Origin: Blautia sp.
Lineage (GTDB): Bacteria > Bacillota > Clostridia > Lachnospirales > Lachnospiraceae
Assembly (NCBI GenBank): GCA_017420455.1
Contig: JAFOJB010000123.1
Span: 1 to 7,800, forward strand
Reading direction: 5' to 3'
DNA length: 7,800 nucleotides
Positions 1 through 6,328 of this stretch are shown piece after piece. Position 1 is the first letter of the stretch. Each line of letters starts with the position of its first letter. Made by a program: the position numbers and the translations under genes. The notes under the pieces were generated by a model. That model was not told the DNA's origin. It saw nothing but the letters and a program-made list of their open reading frames with translations, and made no database searches.

Positions 1-46
1 GGTTCTTTTGTCTTTTAAAAAAGACAAAAGAACCGTCCCCTTGTCT
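1..46. repeat. Palindromic intergenic repeat, cut by window edge
   Basis: Bases 1-16 are perfectly complementary to bases 19-34, giving a 16-bp A/T-rich stem with almost no loop. It is followed by GTCCCCTTGTCT at 35-46. The left part of the element lies outside the window, so a matching AGACAAGGGGAC arm to the left cannot be seen. From memory, palindromes of this kind, with a GGTTCTTTTGTC core and a flanking GGGGAC, are dispersed in many Firmicutes genomes. That identity is an inference. No T-tract follows the stem on the plus strand, so an ordinary terminator is less likely. Confidence 0.6.
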
Positions 47-66
47 GCCCCCCTGCCCCCGGAAAT

Positions 67-118
67 AAAAAGGGCTGTGGAGAACCCCGGGCATTGTCTG
101 CCCGGATTTCCACAGCCC
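67..118 (-). terminator. Rho-independent terminator of the EF-G-like gene
   Basis: On the minus strand, 16 bases after the stop codon, GGGCTGTGG (118-110) pairs with CCACAGCCC (80-72). A second inner stem pairs 105-100 with 92-87 (CCGGGC/GCCCGG) around a 7-base loop. The outer stem is followed by UUUUU (71-67). A shorter T-run at 121-125 on the plus strand could make it weakly bidirectional. The GGGCTGTG/CACAGCCC arms recur in the terminator at 4885-5004. Confidence 0.85.
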
Positions 119-133
119 CATTTTTACATTGTA

Positions 134-2221
134 TTATTCCTCTTCGCCTTCTGCGTTTGCTCTTGCTTCGATTTCCTTCTGCTGGATTTCGGAGGGAGCC
201 TGCTCGTAGCGTGCGAACTGATATTCAAAGTCTCCGCTTCCGCCTGTCATGGAACGAAGATCGGTAGAATATCCGTAGATTTCAAGCATCGGGACATCTG
301 CCTCGATGATGGTATTGCCCTGATGATCCGGGTTCATTCCCAGCACGCGGCCGCGGCGCTTGTTCAGATCGCCCATGACATCGCCGGTGAACTTATCCGG
401 GACAGTGACCTTCATGGAGACGATGGGCTCCAGAAGAACCGGGGAAGCATCCATAAAGCCCTTCTTGAAGGCAAGACTGGCTGCAGTCTTGAATGCCATT
501 TCCGAAGAGTCTACCGGATGATAGGATCCATCATAAAGGACAGCCTTCAGACCAACTACCGGATAGGAAGCGAGCGGTCCCTTCAGGACGCATTCCTGCA
601 CGCCCTTCTCAACAGCCGGGAAGTAGTTCTTCGGAACGGCGCCGCCTACGACTTCCTGCTCGAAGATATAGGGTTTCTCCATATCTCCGGAGGGCTCGAA
701 GCGCATCTTTACATGGCCGTACTGTCCATGACCGCCGGACTGTTTCTTATGCTTTCCTTCTACATCGGAATTCTTCCGGATGGTCTCGCGGAAGGGAACC
801 TTCGGCCTGTCGAGCTCGATCTCGACCTTATAACGATCCTTCAGCTTGTTGACGACAACATCCAGCTGCTGGTCGCCGATACCATAGATCAGGCTCTGAC
901 GGTTGGCGCCGTCGTTGACGGTCTTCAGTGTGTTATCCTCGCTCATGAGCTTGGCAAGAGCCTGGGCGACCTTATCCTCCTCGCCCTTCTTGACTGCCTT
1001 ATATCTCTTGTAGGTATAAGGAGTAGAGATCTTTGTCTTCGGATAGACGATCGGCATGGCCTTGGTAGCGAGGGTATCCCCGGTGGTAACGCTGTTCAGC
1101 TTGGCGATGGCGCCGATATCTCCTGCATGAAGCTCGGGAACCTCGATCGGCTTGGAGCCTTCCATGACATAGATCTTGTTCAGACGTTCCTCTTCGCCCT
1201 TCTCTACATTGTAAAGCGTATCATCCGATTTGATGACGCCGGAGCAGACCTTGATGAGGGAGTATTTTCCAAGGAAAGGATCTGCGATGGTCTTCCACAC
1301 ATATGCGGATTTTGCCTTGGAGAAATCATAATTGGCTTCGAAGATGCCATTGGTCTTCTGCTCGATCCCGTTGCATTTACGCATGGAGGGATCCGGGAAG
1401 AAGCTGACGATATCGTCCAGCAGGTTGGAAACGCCGCGAAGGTTCACAGGTGATCCCATGCATACGGGAACGATGCCGGCCTCATGTACTTCAGCGGCCA
1501 GTGCTGCGGAAACCTCTTCCACGGAGAAGGTATCTCCTTCAAAATATCTGTCCATGAACTCCTCGCTGGTCTCTGCGACAGCTTCCATGAGGGTCTCATG
1601 ATACTTGTCCAGATACTCCTGGAGATGCTCGGGAACCGGGCACTCCTGCTTGCCGTTCTTATCTACGAACTTACGGCCGGCCTGTTTCACAACGTTCACA
1701 TAGCCGACAAATTTCTCGTTCTCACGGATCGGGAAATGAATGGGAGCGATCTTCTTGCCATAGAGCTCGGTAAGATCCTCCACGATCTGTCTGTAGCTGA
1801 CATCGTCCAGATCCATGTCTGTCACGAAGATCATTCTGGGCAGTTTATATTTTTCGCAAAGGTTCCAGGCCTTCTGTGCGCCAACCTGCACACCGGCTTT
1901 TCCGGAGATCACGATGATAGCGGCATCAGCAGCGCCTACAGCTTCCTCTACCTCACCGACGAAATCAAAATACCCCGGGGTATCCAGAATATTGACCTTG
2001 CATTTCTGCCACGGTACCGGGATAACCGTTGTGGAGATAGAAAAATGTCTTTTGATCTCTTCTTTATCAAAATCGCTGATCGTATTCCCATCTTCTACTC
2101 TACCCTGACGGCTGGTCATACCTGCAAGATAAGCCATTGCCTCTGCAAGAGTTGTCTTGCCGCATCCGCCATGACCTAACAGGACAACGTTTCTGATCTT
2201 GTCAGTTGTATAAACATCCAT
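134..2221 (-). CDS. fusA: Elongation factor G paralogue (EF-G-like translation GTPase)
   Basis: This 695-residue protein has the full EF-G architecture: G domain (about 1-285), domain II (about 300-395), III (400-480), IV (482-600) and V (600-680). The P-loop is G16-HGGCGK-T23. The switch II motif is D80-TPG followed by Tyr84, where classical EF-G has the catalytic histidine (DTPGH). The guanine-specificity motif is T134-D-M-D137 instead of NKxD. Domain IV keeps the GGHGQYGH loop (496-503) and the tip sequence HPVDSSEMAF (568-577). These variants match the EF-G-2-type subfamily known from Thermus and Clostridia rather than the housekeeping EF-G, which is probably encoded elsewhere beside rpsL/rpsG and tuf. 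EF-G normally moves tRNA and mRNA through the ribosome in the cytoplasm; the job of this paralogue is not settled. The start is supported by AGGAGG at 2236-2231, nine bases upstream. It is monocistronic here, with its own promoter and terminator. The symbol is a family-level label. Confidence 0.93.
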   Translation of the reverse strand: MDVYTTDKIRNVVLLGHGGCGKTTLAEAMAYLAGMTSRQGRVEDGNTISDFDKEEIKRHFSISTTVIPVPWQKCKVNILDTPGYFDFVGEVEEAVGAADAAIIVISGKAGVQVGAQKAWNLCEKYKLPRMIFVTDMDLDDVSYRQIVEDLTELYGKKIAPIHFPIRENEKFVGYVNVVKQAGRKFVDKNGKQECPVPEHLQEYLDKYHETLMEAVAETSEEFMDRYFEGDTFSVEEVSAALAAEVHEAGIVPVCMGSPVNLRGVSNLLDDIVSFFPDPSMRKCNGIEQKTNGIFEANYDFSKAKSAYVWKTIADPFLGKYSLIKVCSGVIKSDDTLYNVEKGEEERLNKIYVMEGSKPIEVPELHAGDIGAIAKLNSVTTGDTLATKAMPIVYPKTKISTPYTYKRYKAVKKGEEDKVAQALAKLMSEDNTLKTVNDGANRQSLIYGIGDQQLDVVVNKLKDRYKVEIELDRPKVPFRETIRKNSDVEGKHKKQSGGHGQYGHVKMRFEPSGDMEKPYIFEQEVVGGAVPKNYFPAVEKGVQECVLKGPLASYPVVGLKAVLYDGSYHPVDSSEMAFKTAASLAFKKGFMDASPVLLEPIVSMKVTVPDKFTGDVMGDLNKRRGRVLGMNPDHQGNTIIEADVPMLEIYGYSTDLRSMTGGSGDFEYQFARYEQAPSEIQQKEIEARANAEGEEE

Positions 2222-2255
2222 ATTGTATTACCTCCTGTATGTCTTATATGTCAAC

Positions 2256-2284
2256 ATTGTACTAAAATAATTCCTATAATTCAA
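2256..2284 (-). promoter_or_regulatory. Sigma-A promoter of the EF-G-like gene
   Basis: On the minus strand, a -35 box TTGAAT (2284-2279) and a -10 box TACAAT (2261-2256) are separated by exactly 17 bases. Transcription would start near 2249, leaving a leader of about 28 bases that contains AGGAGG at 2236-2231. It is divergent from the tyrA promoter, with about 56 bases between the two -35 boxes. Confidence 0.75.
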
Positions 2285-2340
2285 GTATTATTACCAATTT
2301 TGCTTGCCATTTTTTCTGCGCCGGAGTTTACAAGCTTTGT

Positions 2341-2369
2341 TTGACTTTTCCGGGTTTATCTTTTACAAT
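2341..2369 (+). promoter_or_regulatory. Sigma-A promoter of the tyrA-aroA operon
   Basis: TTGACT (2341-2346) and TACAAT (2364-2369) are separated by 17 bases, close to the consensus. The start site would be near 2376, giving a leader of about 100 bases before tyrA. I looked for a T-box or other amino-acid-responsive leader in it and saw no convincing antiterminator or terminator pair. Confidence 0.75.
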
Positions 2370-2476
2370 ACATTCTTGAATAAAACGGCTTTTTTCCGGG
2401 TGCTGCAGTTCATGGCTTCATCGGCCGGGTACTGCTGCTTCCGGGCAACATTACCCTCTGAAAGGAATACGATCAC

Positions 2477-3571
2477 ATGAAAACCATCGGCTTTATCGGA
2501 CTCGGGCTGATCGGCGGCTCTATTTCAAAGGCGCTGAAAAAATCCCACCCCGATTATCATATACTGGCTTTTGACAACGACAGGGACAATCTGGCCGCTG
2601 CTCTGTCCGAAGGCGTCATCGACGGCGTCGTGGCGGATATCAGGGACGAACACTTCATGCACTCTGACTACCTGTTCCTCTGTACCCCTGTGGAATTCAA
2701 TCTTCTGTATCTCGAAATCGTCGCTCCATATATAGGGGAGCATACCGTCGTCACAGATGTGGGCAGTGTAAAGGGCGGGATCCACCAGAAAGCGGCGGAG
2801 CTGCATCTGGACCACAACTTCATAGGCGGCCATCCCATGGCAGGATCGGAAAAATCCGGCTACAAAGCCTCCAATGAACGCATTCTGGAAAACGCCTATT
2901 ACATCATCACGCCCGGAGTGGATACCTCGCTGGAGAAGATCGGGGAATTCCAGTCCCTGGTGGATGATATGGGCGCCATCCCCATTGTACTCACGCCGGA
3001 GGAACACGACTACATCACCGCCGGCATCAGCCACCTGCCCCATATCATCGCCTCTTCCCTGGTGAATCTGGTAAAGAACCTGGATAATGAGGGAGAATAT
3101 ATGAAAACTCTGGCAGCGGGCGGGTTCCGGGATATCACCAGGATCGCCTCCTCGTCGCCGGTCATGTGGCAGCATATCTGTCTGGAAAACCAGGCAAATA
3201 TCTCCTCCGTTCTGGACGAATACATCCGCATGCTCATCAATATCCGCTGCGATATCGACGAACATTCCCCGGACGCGATCTACAACATGTTTGAAAGCTC
3301 CCGGAATTACCGGGATTCTATCGATGTCTTCGACAACGGCCCCATCAAGAAGGATCATACCCTGTATATCGATCTGGCGGACGAAGCCGGCGGAATCGCC
3401 ACCATCGCCACCATCCTGGCCATGGAGAAGATCAGCATCAAGAATATCGGGATCATCCATAACCGGGAATTCGAACAGGGAGTTCTGAAGGTGGAGTTCT
3501 ACGACGCCGAATCTAAGGATCACGGAGCCGCTCTTCTCCGGAAACGGAATTACACGATTTACGAAAGATAA
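2477..3571 (+). CDS. tyrA: Prephenate dehydrogenase with C-terminal ACT domain
   Basis: TyrA oxidises and decarboxylates prephenate to 4-hydroxyphenylpyruvate in the tyrosine branch, in the cytoplasm. The Rossmann motif G8-L-G-L-I-G13 starts the protein. An acidic residue, D33, ends the second strand, which favours NAD over NADP. The substrate domain has HPMAGSE (119-125), which carries the catalytic histidine, SHLPH (185-189), and GGFRDITR (215-222), whose arginines bind prephenate in this family. Residues about 293-364 form an ACT-type regulatory domain (HTLYIDLADEAGGIATI onward), suggesting allosteric control, probably by an aromatic amino acid. The length of 364 residues is usual for Firmicutes TyrA with an ACT domain. 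AAAGGA at 2461-2466 lies ten bases before the start. It is first in an operon with aroA, which begins 13 bases after its stop. Prephenate rather than arogenate as substrate is inferred from family membership. Confidence 0.95.
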   Translation: MKTIGFIGLGLIGGSISKALKKSHPDYHILAFDNDRDNLAAALSEGVIDGVVADIRDEHFMHSDYLFLCTPVEFNLLYLEIVAPYIGEHTVVTDVGSVKGGIHQKAAELHLDHNFIGGHPMAGSEKSGYKASNERILENAYYIITPGVDTSLEKIGEFQSLVDDMGAIPIVLTPEEHDYITAGISHLPHIIASSLVNLVKNLDNEGEYMKTLAAGGFRDITRIASSSPVMWQHICLENQANISSVLDEYIRMLINIRCDIDEHSPDAIYNMFESSRNYRDSIDVFDNGPIKKDHTLYIDLADEAGGIATIATILAMEKISIKNIGIIHNREFEQGVLKVEFYDAESKDHGAALLRKRNYTIYER

Positions 3572-3584
3572 GGCGGGAGGTTTT

Positions 3585-4862
3585 ATGCAGATCAGGAAGC
3601 TGAAAAACCTCCGGGGAGAAATCTGCGTCCCCGGAGATAAATCCATCTCACATCGCGCCGTGATGTTCGGAGCCCTCTCCCATGGAGAGACCCGCATCCG
3701 TCATTTTCTGACCGGGGCCGACTGTCTGTCTACCATCAGCTGCTTTTCGTCCATGGGGATCGAGATCCTCCAGGAGAAGGACCAGGTTCTGGTGAAGGGG
3801 AAGGGGCTTCACGGTCTCTCTGCTCCCCGGGATGTGCTGAACGTCGGCAACAGCGGCACCACCATGCGTCTGATCTCCGGCATCCTTTCCGGTCAGGATT
3901 TCACTTCCTCCCTGACTGGCGATGCTTCCATACAAAAGCGGCCCATGAAACGGGTGATCGATCCCCTGCGGCAGATGGGCGCGGATATCACCAGCGTGCC
4001 CGGAAACGGCTGCGCTCCTCTCCTCATCAACGGCCGGCCTTTACATGGGATCCATTACACTTCCCCTGTCGCCTCCGCCCAGGTGAAATCCTGTGTGCTC
4101 CTTGCCGGATTGTACGCCGACGGGCTGACCAGTGTCACAGAGCCGGTGCTTTCCCGCAACCACACCGAGATCATGCTGCAGTATTTCGGCGCAGAGGTGG
4201 ATTCTGCGGGAACCACCGCCTCCATCCGGCCGGAACCCACCCTGGTCGGGCGGGATGTCCTGGTGCCGGGAGATATTTCCTCTGCAGCCTACTTTATCGC
4301 CGCAGGTCTTCTCATCCCCAACAGCGAGATCCTGCTGAAAAATGTCGGGATCAATCCTACCAGAGATGGTTTTCTCAGGGTATGCCGCGCCATGGGGGCG
4401 GATATCACGCTGCTGAATGAAGTCCGGGAAGGGGAACCTACCGCAGATCTGCTGGTCAGAACCTCCCCGCTGAGAGGCACCGTTGTGGAGGGGGATATCA
4501 TCCCCACCCTCATCGATGAGCTCCCCATGGTGGCTGTCATGGCGGCCTTCGCAGAAGGCACTACCATCATCCGTGACGCATCCGAGCTCCGGGTGAAGGA
4601 ATCCGACCGGATCAGGGTGATGACAGAAAACCTGCAGAAAATGGGCGTCGACATCACTGAACAGCCGGACGGCATGATCATTCATGGAGGCGCGCCGGTG
4701 CATGGAGCGGTGGTGGATTCCTGTAAGGATCACCGGGTCGCCATGTCCCTGGCCGTAGCCGGAGGGATCTGCGACGGGGTCCTTACCATCCACGACGGGG
4801 ACTGCGTGAACATCTCCTACCCGGAATTCTATCAGGACCTGTACTCCCTTTCCGAGCCATAA
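3585..4862 (+). CDS. aroA: 3-phosphoshikimate 1-carboxyvinyltransferase (EPSP synthase), class II type
   Basis: AroA transfers enolpyruvate from PEP to shikimate-3-phosphate, the sixth step of the shikimate pathway, in the cytoplasm. The 425-residue protein has the two-lobed family pattern. Visible active-site elements are PGDKSISHR (16-24, Lys19 and Arg24), GNSGTTMR (88-95), RPMKR (119-123), SAQVKS (164-169), the LIDELP segment with Asp311, KESDRIR (338-344, Glu339) and KDHR (381-384). The forms VPGDKSISHR and GNSGTTMRL are typical of class II enzymes (Bacillus, Staphylococcus, Streptococcus), whereas class I has GNAGTAMR. Class II enzymes often tolerate glyphosate, but Gly91, equivalent to E. 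coli Gly96, is not replaced by Ala as in strain CP4, so tolerance is only an inference. GGGAGG at 3575-3580 sits four bases from the start. It is translated from the tyrA operon mRNA. Its last codons overlap a 16-bp tandem duplication. Confidence 0.96.
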   Translation: MQIRKLKNLRGEICVPGDKSISHRAVMFGALSHGETRIRHFLTGADCLSTISCFSSMGIEILQEKDQVLVKGKGLHGLSAPRDVLNVGNSGTTMRLISGILSGQDFTSSLTGDASIQKRPMKRVIDPLRQMGADITSVPGNGCAPLLINGRPLHGIHYTSPVASAQVKSCVLLAGLYADGLTSVTEPVLSRNHTEIMLQYFGAEVDSAGTTASIRPEPTLVGRDVLVPGDISSAAYFIAAGLLIPNSEILLKNVGINPTRDGFLRVCRAMGADITLLNEVREGEPTADLLVRTSPLRGTVVEGDIIPTLIDELPMVAVMAAFAEGTTIIRDASELRVKESDRIRVMTENLQKMGVDITEQPDGMIIHGGAPVHGAVVDSCKDHRVAMSLAVAGGICDGVLTIHDGDCVNISYPEFYQDLYSLSEP

Positions 4863-4888
4863 TATCAGAAAACCATAATATCAGAAAA
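4857..4888 (+). repeat. 16-bp tandem duplication across the aroA stop codon
   Basis: CCATAATATCAGAAAA occurs twice in direct succession, at 4857-4872 and 4873-4888. The first copy holds the last proline codon and TAA stop of aroA (4857-4862), so the second copy is a duplicate of the gene's end, in the untranslated region. The second copy runs into the A-tract of the shared terminator. Replication slippage is the simplest cause. Confidence 0.9.
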
Positions 4889-5004
4889 AAAGGGCTGTGA
4901 AAAAACTTCTGTTCTTTCCCTCCCGTCTTGTGGAATGTCTGTATTTCAGGCATCCCATAAGGCGCATGGATGGTCAGGACAGGACTTTTTTCACAGCCCC
5001 TTTT
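4885..5004. terminator. Bidirectional terminator between aroA and barstar
   Basis: GGGCTGTGAAAAAA (4892-4905) pairs perfectly with TTTTTTCACAGCCC (4986-4999), a 14-bp stem closing an 80-base loop. On the plus strand, TTTTCTT follows the stem (terminating tyrA-aroA). On the minus strand, seven U follow (4891-4885), terminating barnase-barstar. The loop is long for an intrinsic terminator and has only a weak inner hairpin that I can see (TGTCTG/CAGGCA within about 4936-4955). The arms resemble those of the terminator at 67-118. Confidence 0.8.
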
Positions 5005-5160
5005 CTTCTGCTGCAGGCACCTGCAGAGCCGGCATCATTCTTCTCTTCCATCTGCCGTAATTATCTGCAGTGCAGGCATCATTCTTCTCTCTCATCTGCT
5101 GCAAATATCAGCAGTGCAGGCATTATTCTTCTCTCTCATCTGCTGCGATCACCTGCAGAT
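5003..5160. repeat. 44-bp tandem repeat made of the barstar gene 3' end
   Basis: Three head-to-tail 44-bp units lie at 5029-5072, 5073-5116 and 5117-5160; neighbouring units match at about 36-37 of 44 positions by eye. A shortened, degenerate fourth copy is at about 5003-5028. The unit at 5117-5160 is the real end of the barstar gene on the minus strand, encoding LQVIAADEREE and TAA. The next two units downstream encode LIFAADEREE-TGA and LQIITADGREE-TGA if read in the matching frame. Because 44 is not a multiple of 3, the copies are not in frame with one another. They lie in the 3' untranslated region before the terminator. Confidence 0.9.
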
Positions 5161-5413
5161 TTGGATTCTCTGCGGCGGAGTCCTCCAGGACCATCACAAG
5201 CTTTTCCAGCTTACTTGTCAGATTTTCCTCCATTTTCCCGGAAAACAGAACCACAAACTGCACTTCTTCTGTCCGGGGCAATTCCCCAAGAACATCGTGC
5301 AGGGCATCCAGGTTCTTCCCGTAATAATCCGGGAAGCAAAGCGCATCTGCCAGAAACTCATGGATCTCCTTTATATTCTCAAATCTGCTGCCTCTTATCA
5401 CTATGGTCTGCAT
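5123..5413 (-). CDS. Barstar-family ribonuclease inhibitor
   Basis: This 96-residue cytoplasmic protein is the expected size for barstar (about 90) and carries the family signature around FPDYYGKNLDALHD (27-40). Matched by eye to barstar of Bacillus amyloliquefaciens, Tyr30 corresponds to Tyr29, Asp36 to Asp35, Asp40 to Asp39 (the key barnase-blocking aspartate), and probably Glu77 to Glu76. Trp38 is replaced by His39. Barstar plugs the active site of barnase and protects the producing cell. AGGAGG at 5431-5426 lies 12 bases before the ATG, with GGGGG in between that may shorten the effective spacing. It is second in an operon behind the barnase-like gene, 331 bases apart, the gap being filled largely by a 23-bp repeat. 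Its last 12 codons, stop included, belong to a 44-bp tandem repeat. Confidence 0.92.
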   Translation of the reverse strand: MQTIVIRGSRFENIKEIHEFLADALCFPDYYGKNLDALHDVLGELPRTEEVQFVVLFSGKMEENLTSKLEKLVMVLEDSAAENPNLQVIAADEREE

Positions 5414-5499
5414 TTTTCAGGACCCCCTCCTGTTATACCCGCGATTTTACCCGCGATATTCTTACTGTTCTCCTGCTGATCGAATTCTTTTCCACACCC

Positions 5500-5726
5500 G
5501 GGCCGCGTTGTTTTCAACCCTGGTCCGTATTGTCTTCCGCCCCTGGTCCATCTTGTTTTCCAACCCTGATCCGCATTGTCTTCCAACCCCGGCCCGCGTT
5601 GTTTTCCAATCGTGGTCCGTATCGTTTTCCAACCCCCGGTCCGCGTTATTATCCGTCCCTGACCCACGTTGTTTGCCGATACTGGTCCGCGTTGTTTGCC
5701 GCCCCTGGTCCGTTGTCTTCCCTCAG
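5500..5726. repeat. 23-bp tandem repeat array between barnase and barstar genes
   Basis: About ten imperfect copies follow each other without spacers. Plus-strand starts are 5500, 5522, 5545, 5568, 5591, 5614, 5638, 5661, 5684 and 5707. All are 23 bp except 5500 (22), 5614 (24) and the partial last copy. The plus-strand consensus is near GGTCCGCGTTGTTTTCC followed by a C-rich tail of about six bases. The array takes up most of the 331-base gap at 5414-5744. The rest is unique sequence plus a short direct repeat (ACCCGCGAT, twice within about 5436-5458). No promoter was found here, so barstar is probably read from the barnase promoter. The unit has no stop in most frames, so long open frames across it on both strands are not evidence of coding. 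Confidence 0.93.
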
Positions 5727-5744
5727 GGTTTCCTGCCCGCAGTC

Positions 5745-6305
5745 TCAATACAGCTGCTCAAAGGTCTCATAATGATCTTCTGTATAGTAGATCAGTCCGT
5801 CATTGGAAAAGATGATCCTCTTTGCATTCCTGCGTCCGCCTTCGAAATCAATGTCGCATTCGTAATATTTCCTGCCGCTTTTTGTCGGAAGAAGTCCTTC
5901 ATAATTTCCGAATTTATCCCCCCCGATGCTTTTCCCGGGAGCGACCTCGTCCAGATTTCCGGAACGGCTGTCCCACCCAAGATCCTTTGCCTCGTTTTTG
6001 GTAATATAATTGGAAGGAAGATGTCCGAATTCGTGGATGTAGGCTGCTACCTCTTCCTTTCCTGTATAGGTTCCGTCCTCTTTAACTTTAACAGAAGAAC
6101 TGCCGGAAGAATCCGACGCCTTGGAAGTGCTTCCGGAATTTTTCTTTTTCTTTGCCGCAGACGGCTTCTCCGATGCTGTCCGTACCCCTGCCACACGGGA
6201 GAAGACGGCGCCTCCATCCAGAAAAGCGGAAATCCCGCCATAACCAAGCATCCCCACTGCCAGTACCAGCATCAGTGCAGACAGCCATATTCGCAGTTTC
6301 TTCAT
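5745..6305 (-). CDS. Barnase-type ribonuclease with N-terminal membrane segment
   Basis: This 186-residue guanyl-specific RNase cleaves single-stranded RNA through a 2',3'-cyclic phosphate. Residues about 79-186 align without gaps to mature barnase (110 residues). By eye, Lys103 matches Lys27, Asp130 matches Asp54, Asn134 and Glu136 match Asn58 and Glu60, the catalytic base Glu149 matches Glu73, Arg159 and Arg163 match Arg83 and Arg87, and the catalytic acid His178 matches His102. Arg59 is replaced by Tyr135. Blocks such as VAPGKSIGGD (121-130) are identical to barnase. Residues 6-28 form a hydrophobic Sec signal or membrane anchor after MKKLR, with no clear cleavage site. A polar Lys/Ser linker with KKKK at 52-55 follows (about 42-78). 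The enzyme therefore probably acts outside the cell, tethered or released. AGGAGG at 6318-6313 is seven bases from the start. It is the first gene of an operon with its barstar inhibitor. Confidence 0.94.
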   Translation of the reverse strand: MKKLRIWLSALMLVLAVGMLGYGGISAFLDGGAVFSRVAGVRTASEKPSAAKKKKNSGSTSKASDSSGSSSVKVKEDGTYTGKEEVAAYIHEFGHLPSNYITKNEAKDLGWDSRSGNLDEVAPGKSIGGDKFGNYEGLLPTKSGRKYYECDIDFEGGRRNAKRIIFSNDGLIYYTEDHYETFEQLY

Positions 6306-6328
6306 TTGATGTCCTCCTCTTCTTTAAA

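Noticed and set aside
8..1453. 481-codon plus-strand open frame opposite the EF-G-like gene
   Set aside because: It is the antisense shadow of a clearly recognisable EF-G paralogue. The product shows no family motif and there is no plausible ribosome binding site.
2370..2476. T-box or riboswitch ahead of tyrA
   Set aside because: The leader is only about 100 bases. I found no T-box core sequence and no convincing terminator/antiterminator pair.
2525..3697. 390-codon minus-strand open frame opposite tyrA
   Set aside because: It lies antisense to tyrA, whose motifs are unambiguous, and runs across the tyrA-aroA junction. Its product is not recognisable.
5003..5726. Possible CRISPR arrays at the 44-bp and 23-bp repeats
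   Set aside because: Units follow one another without unique spacers and are diverged, and no cas gene is present. These are plain tandem repeats.
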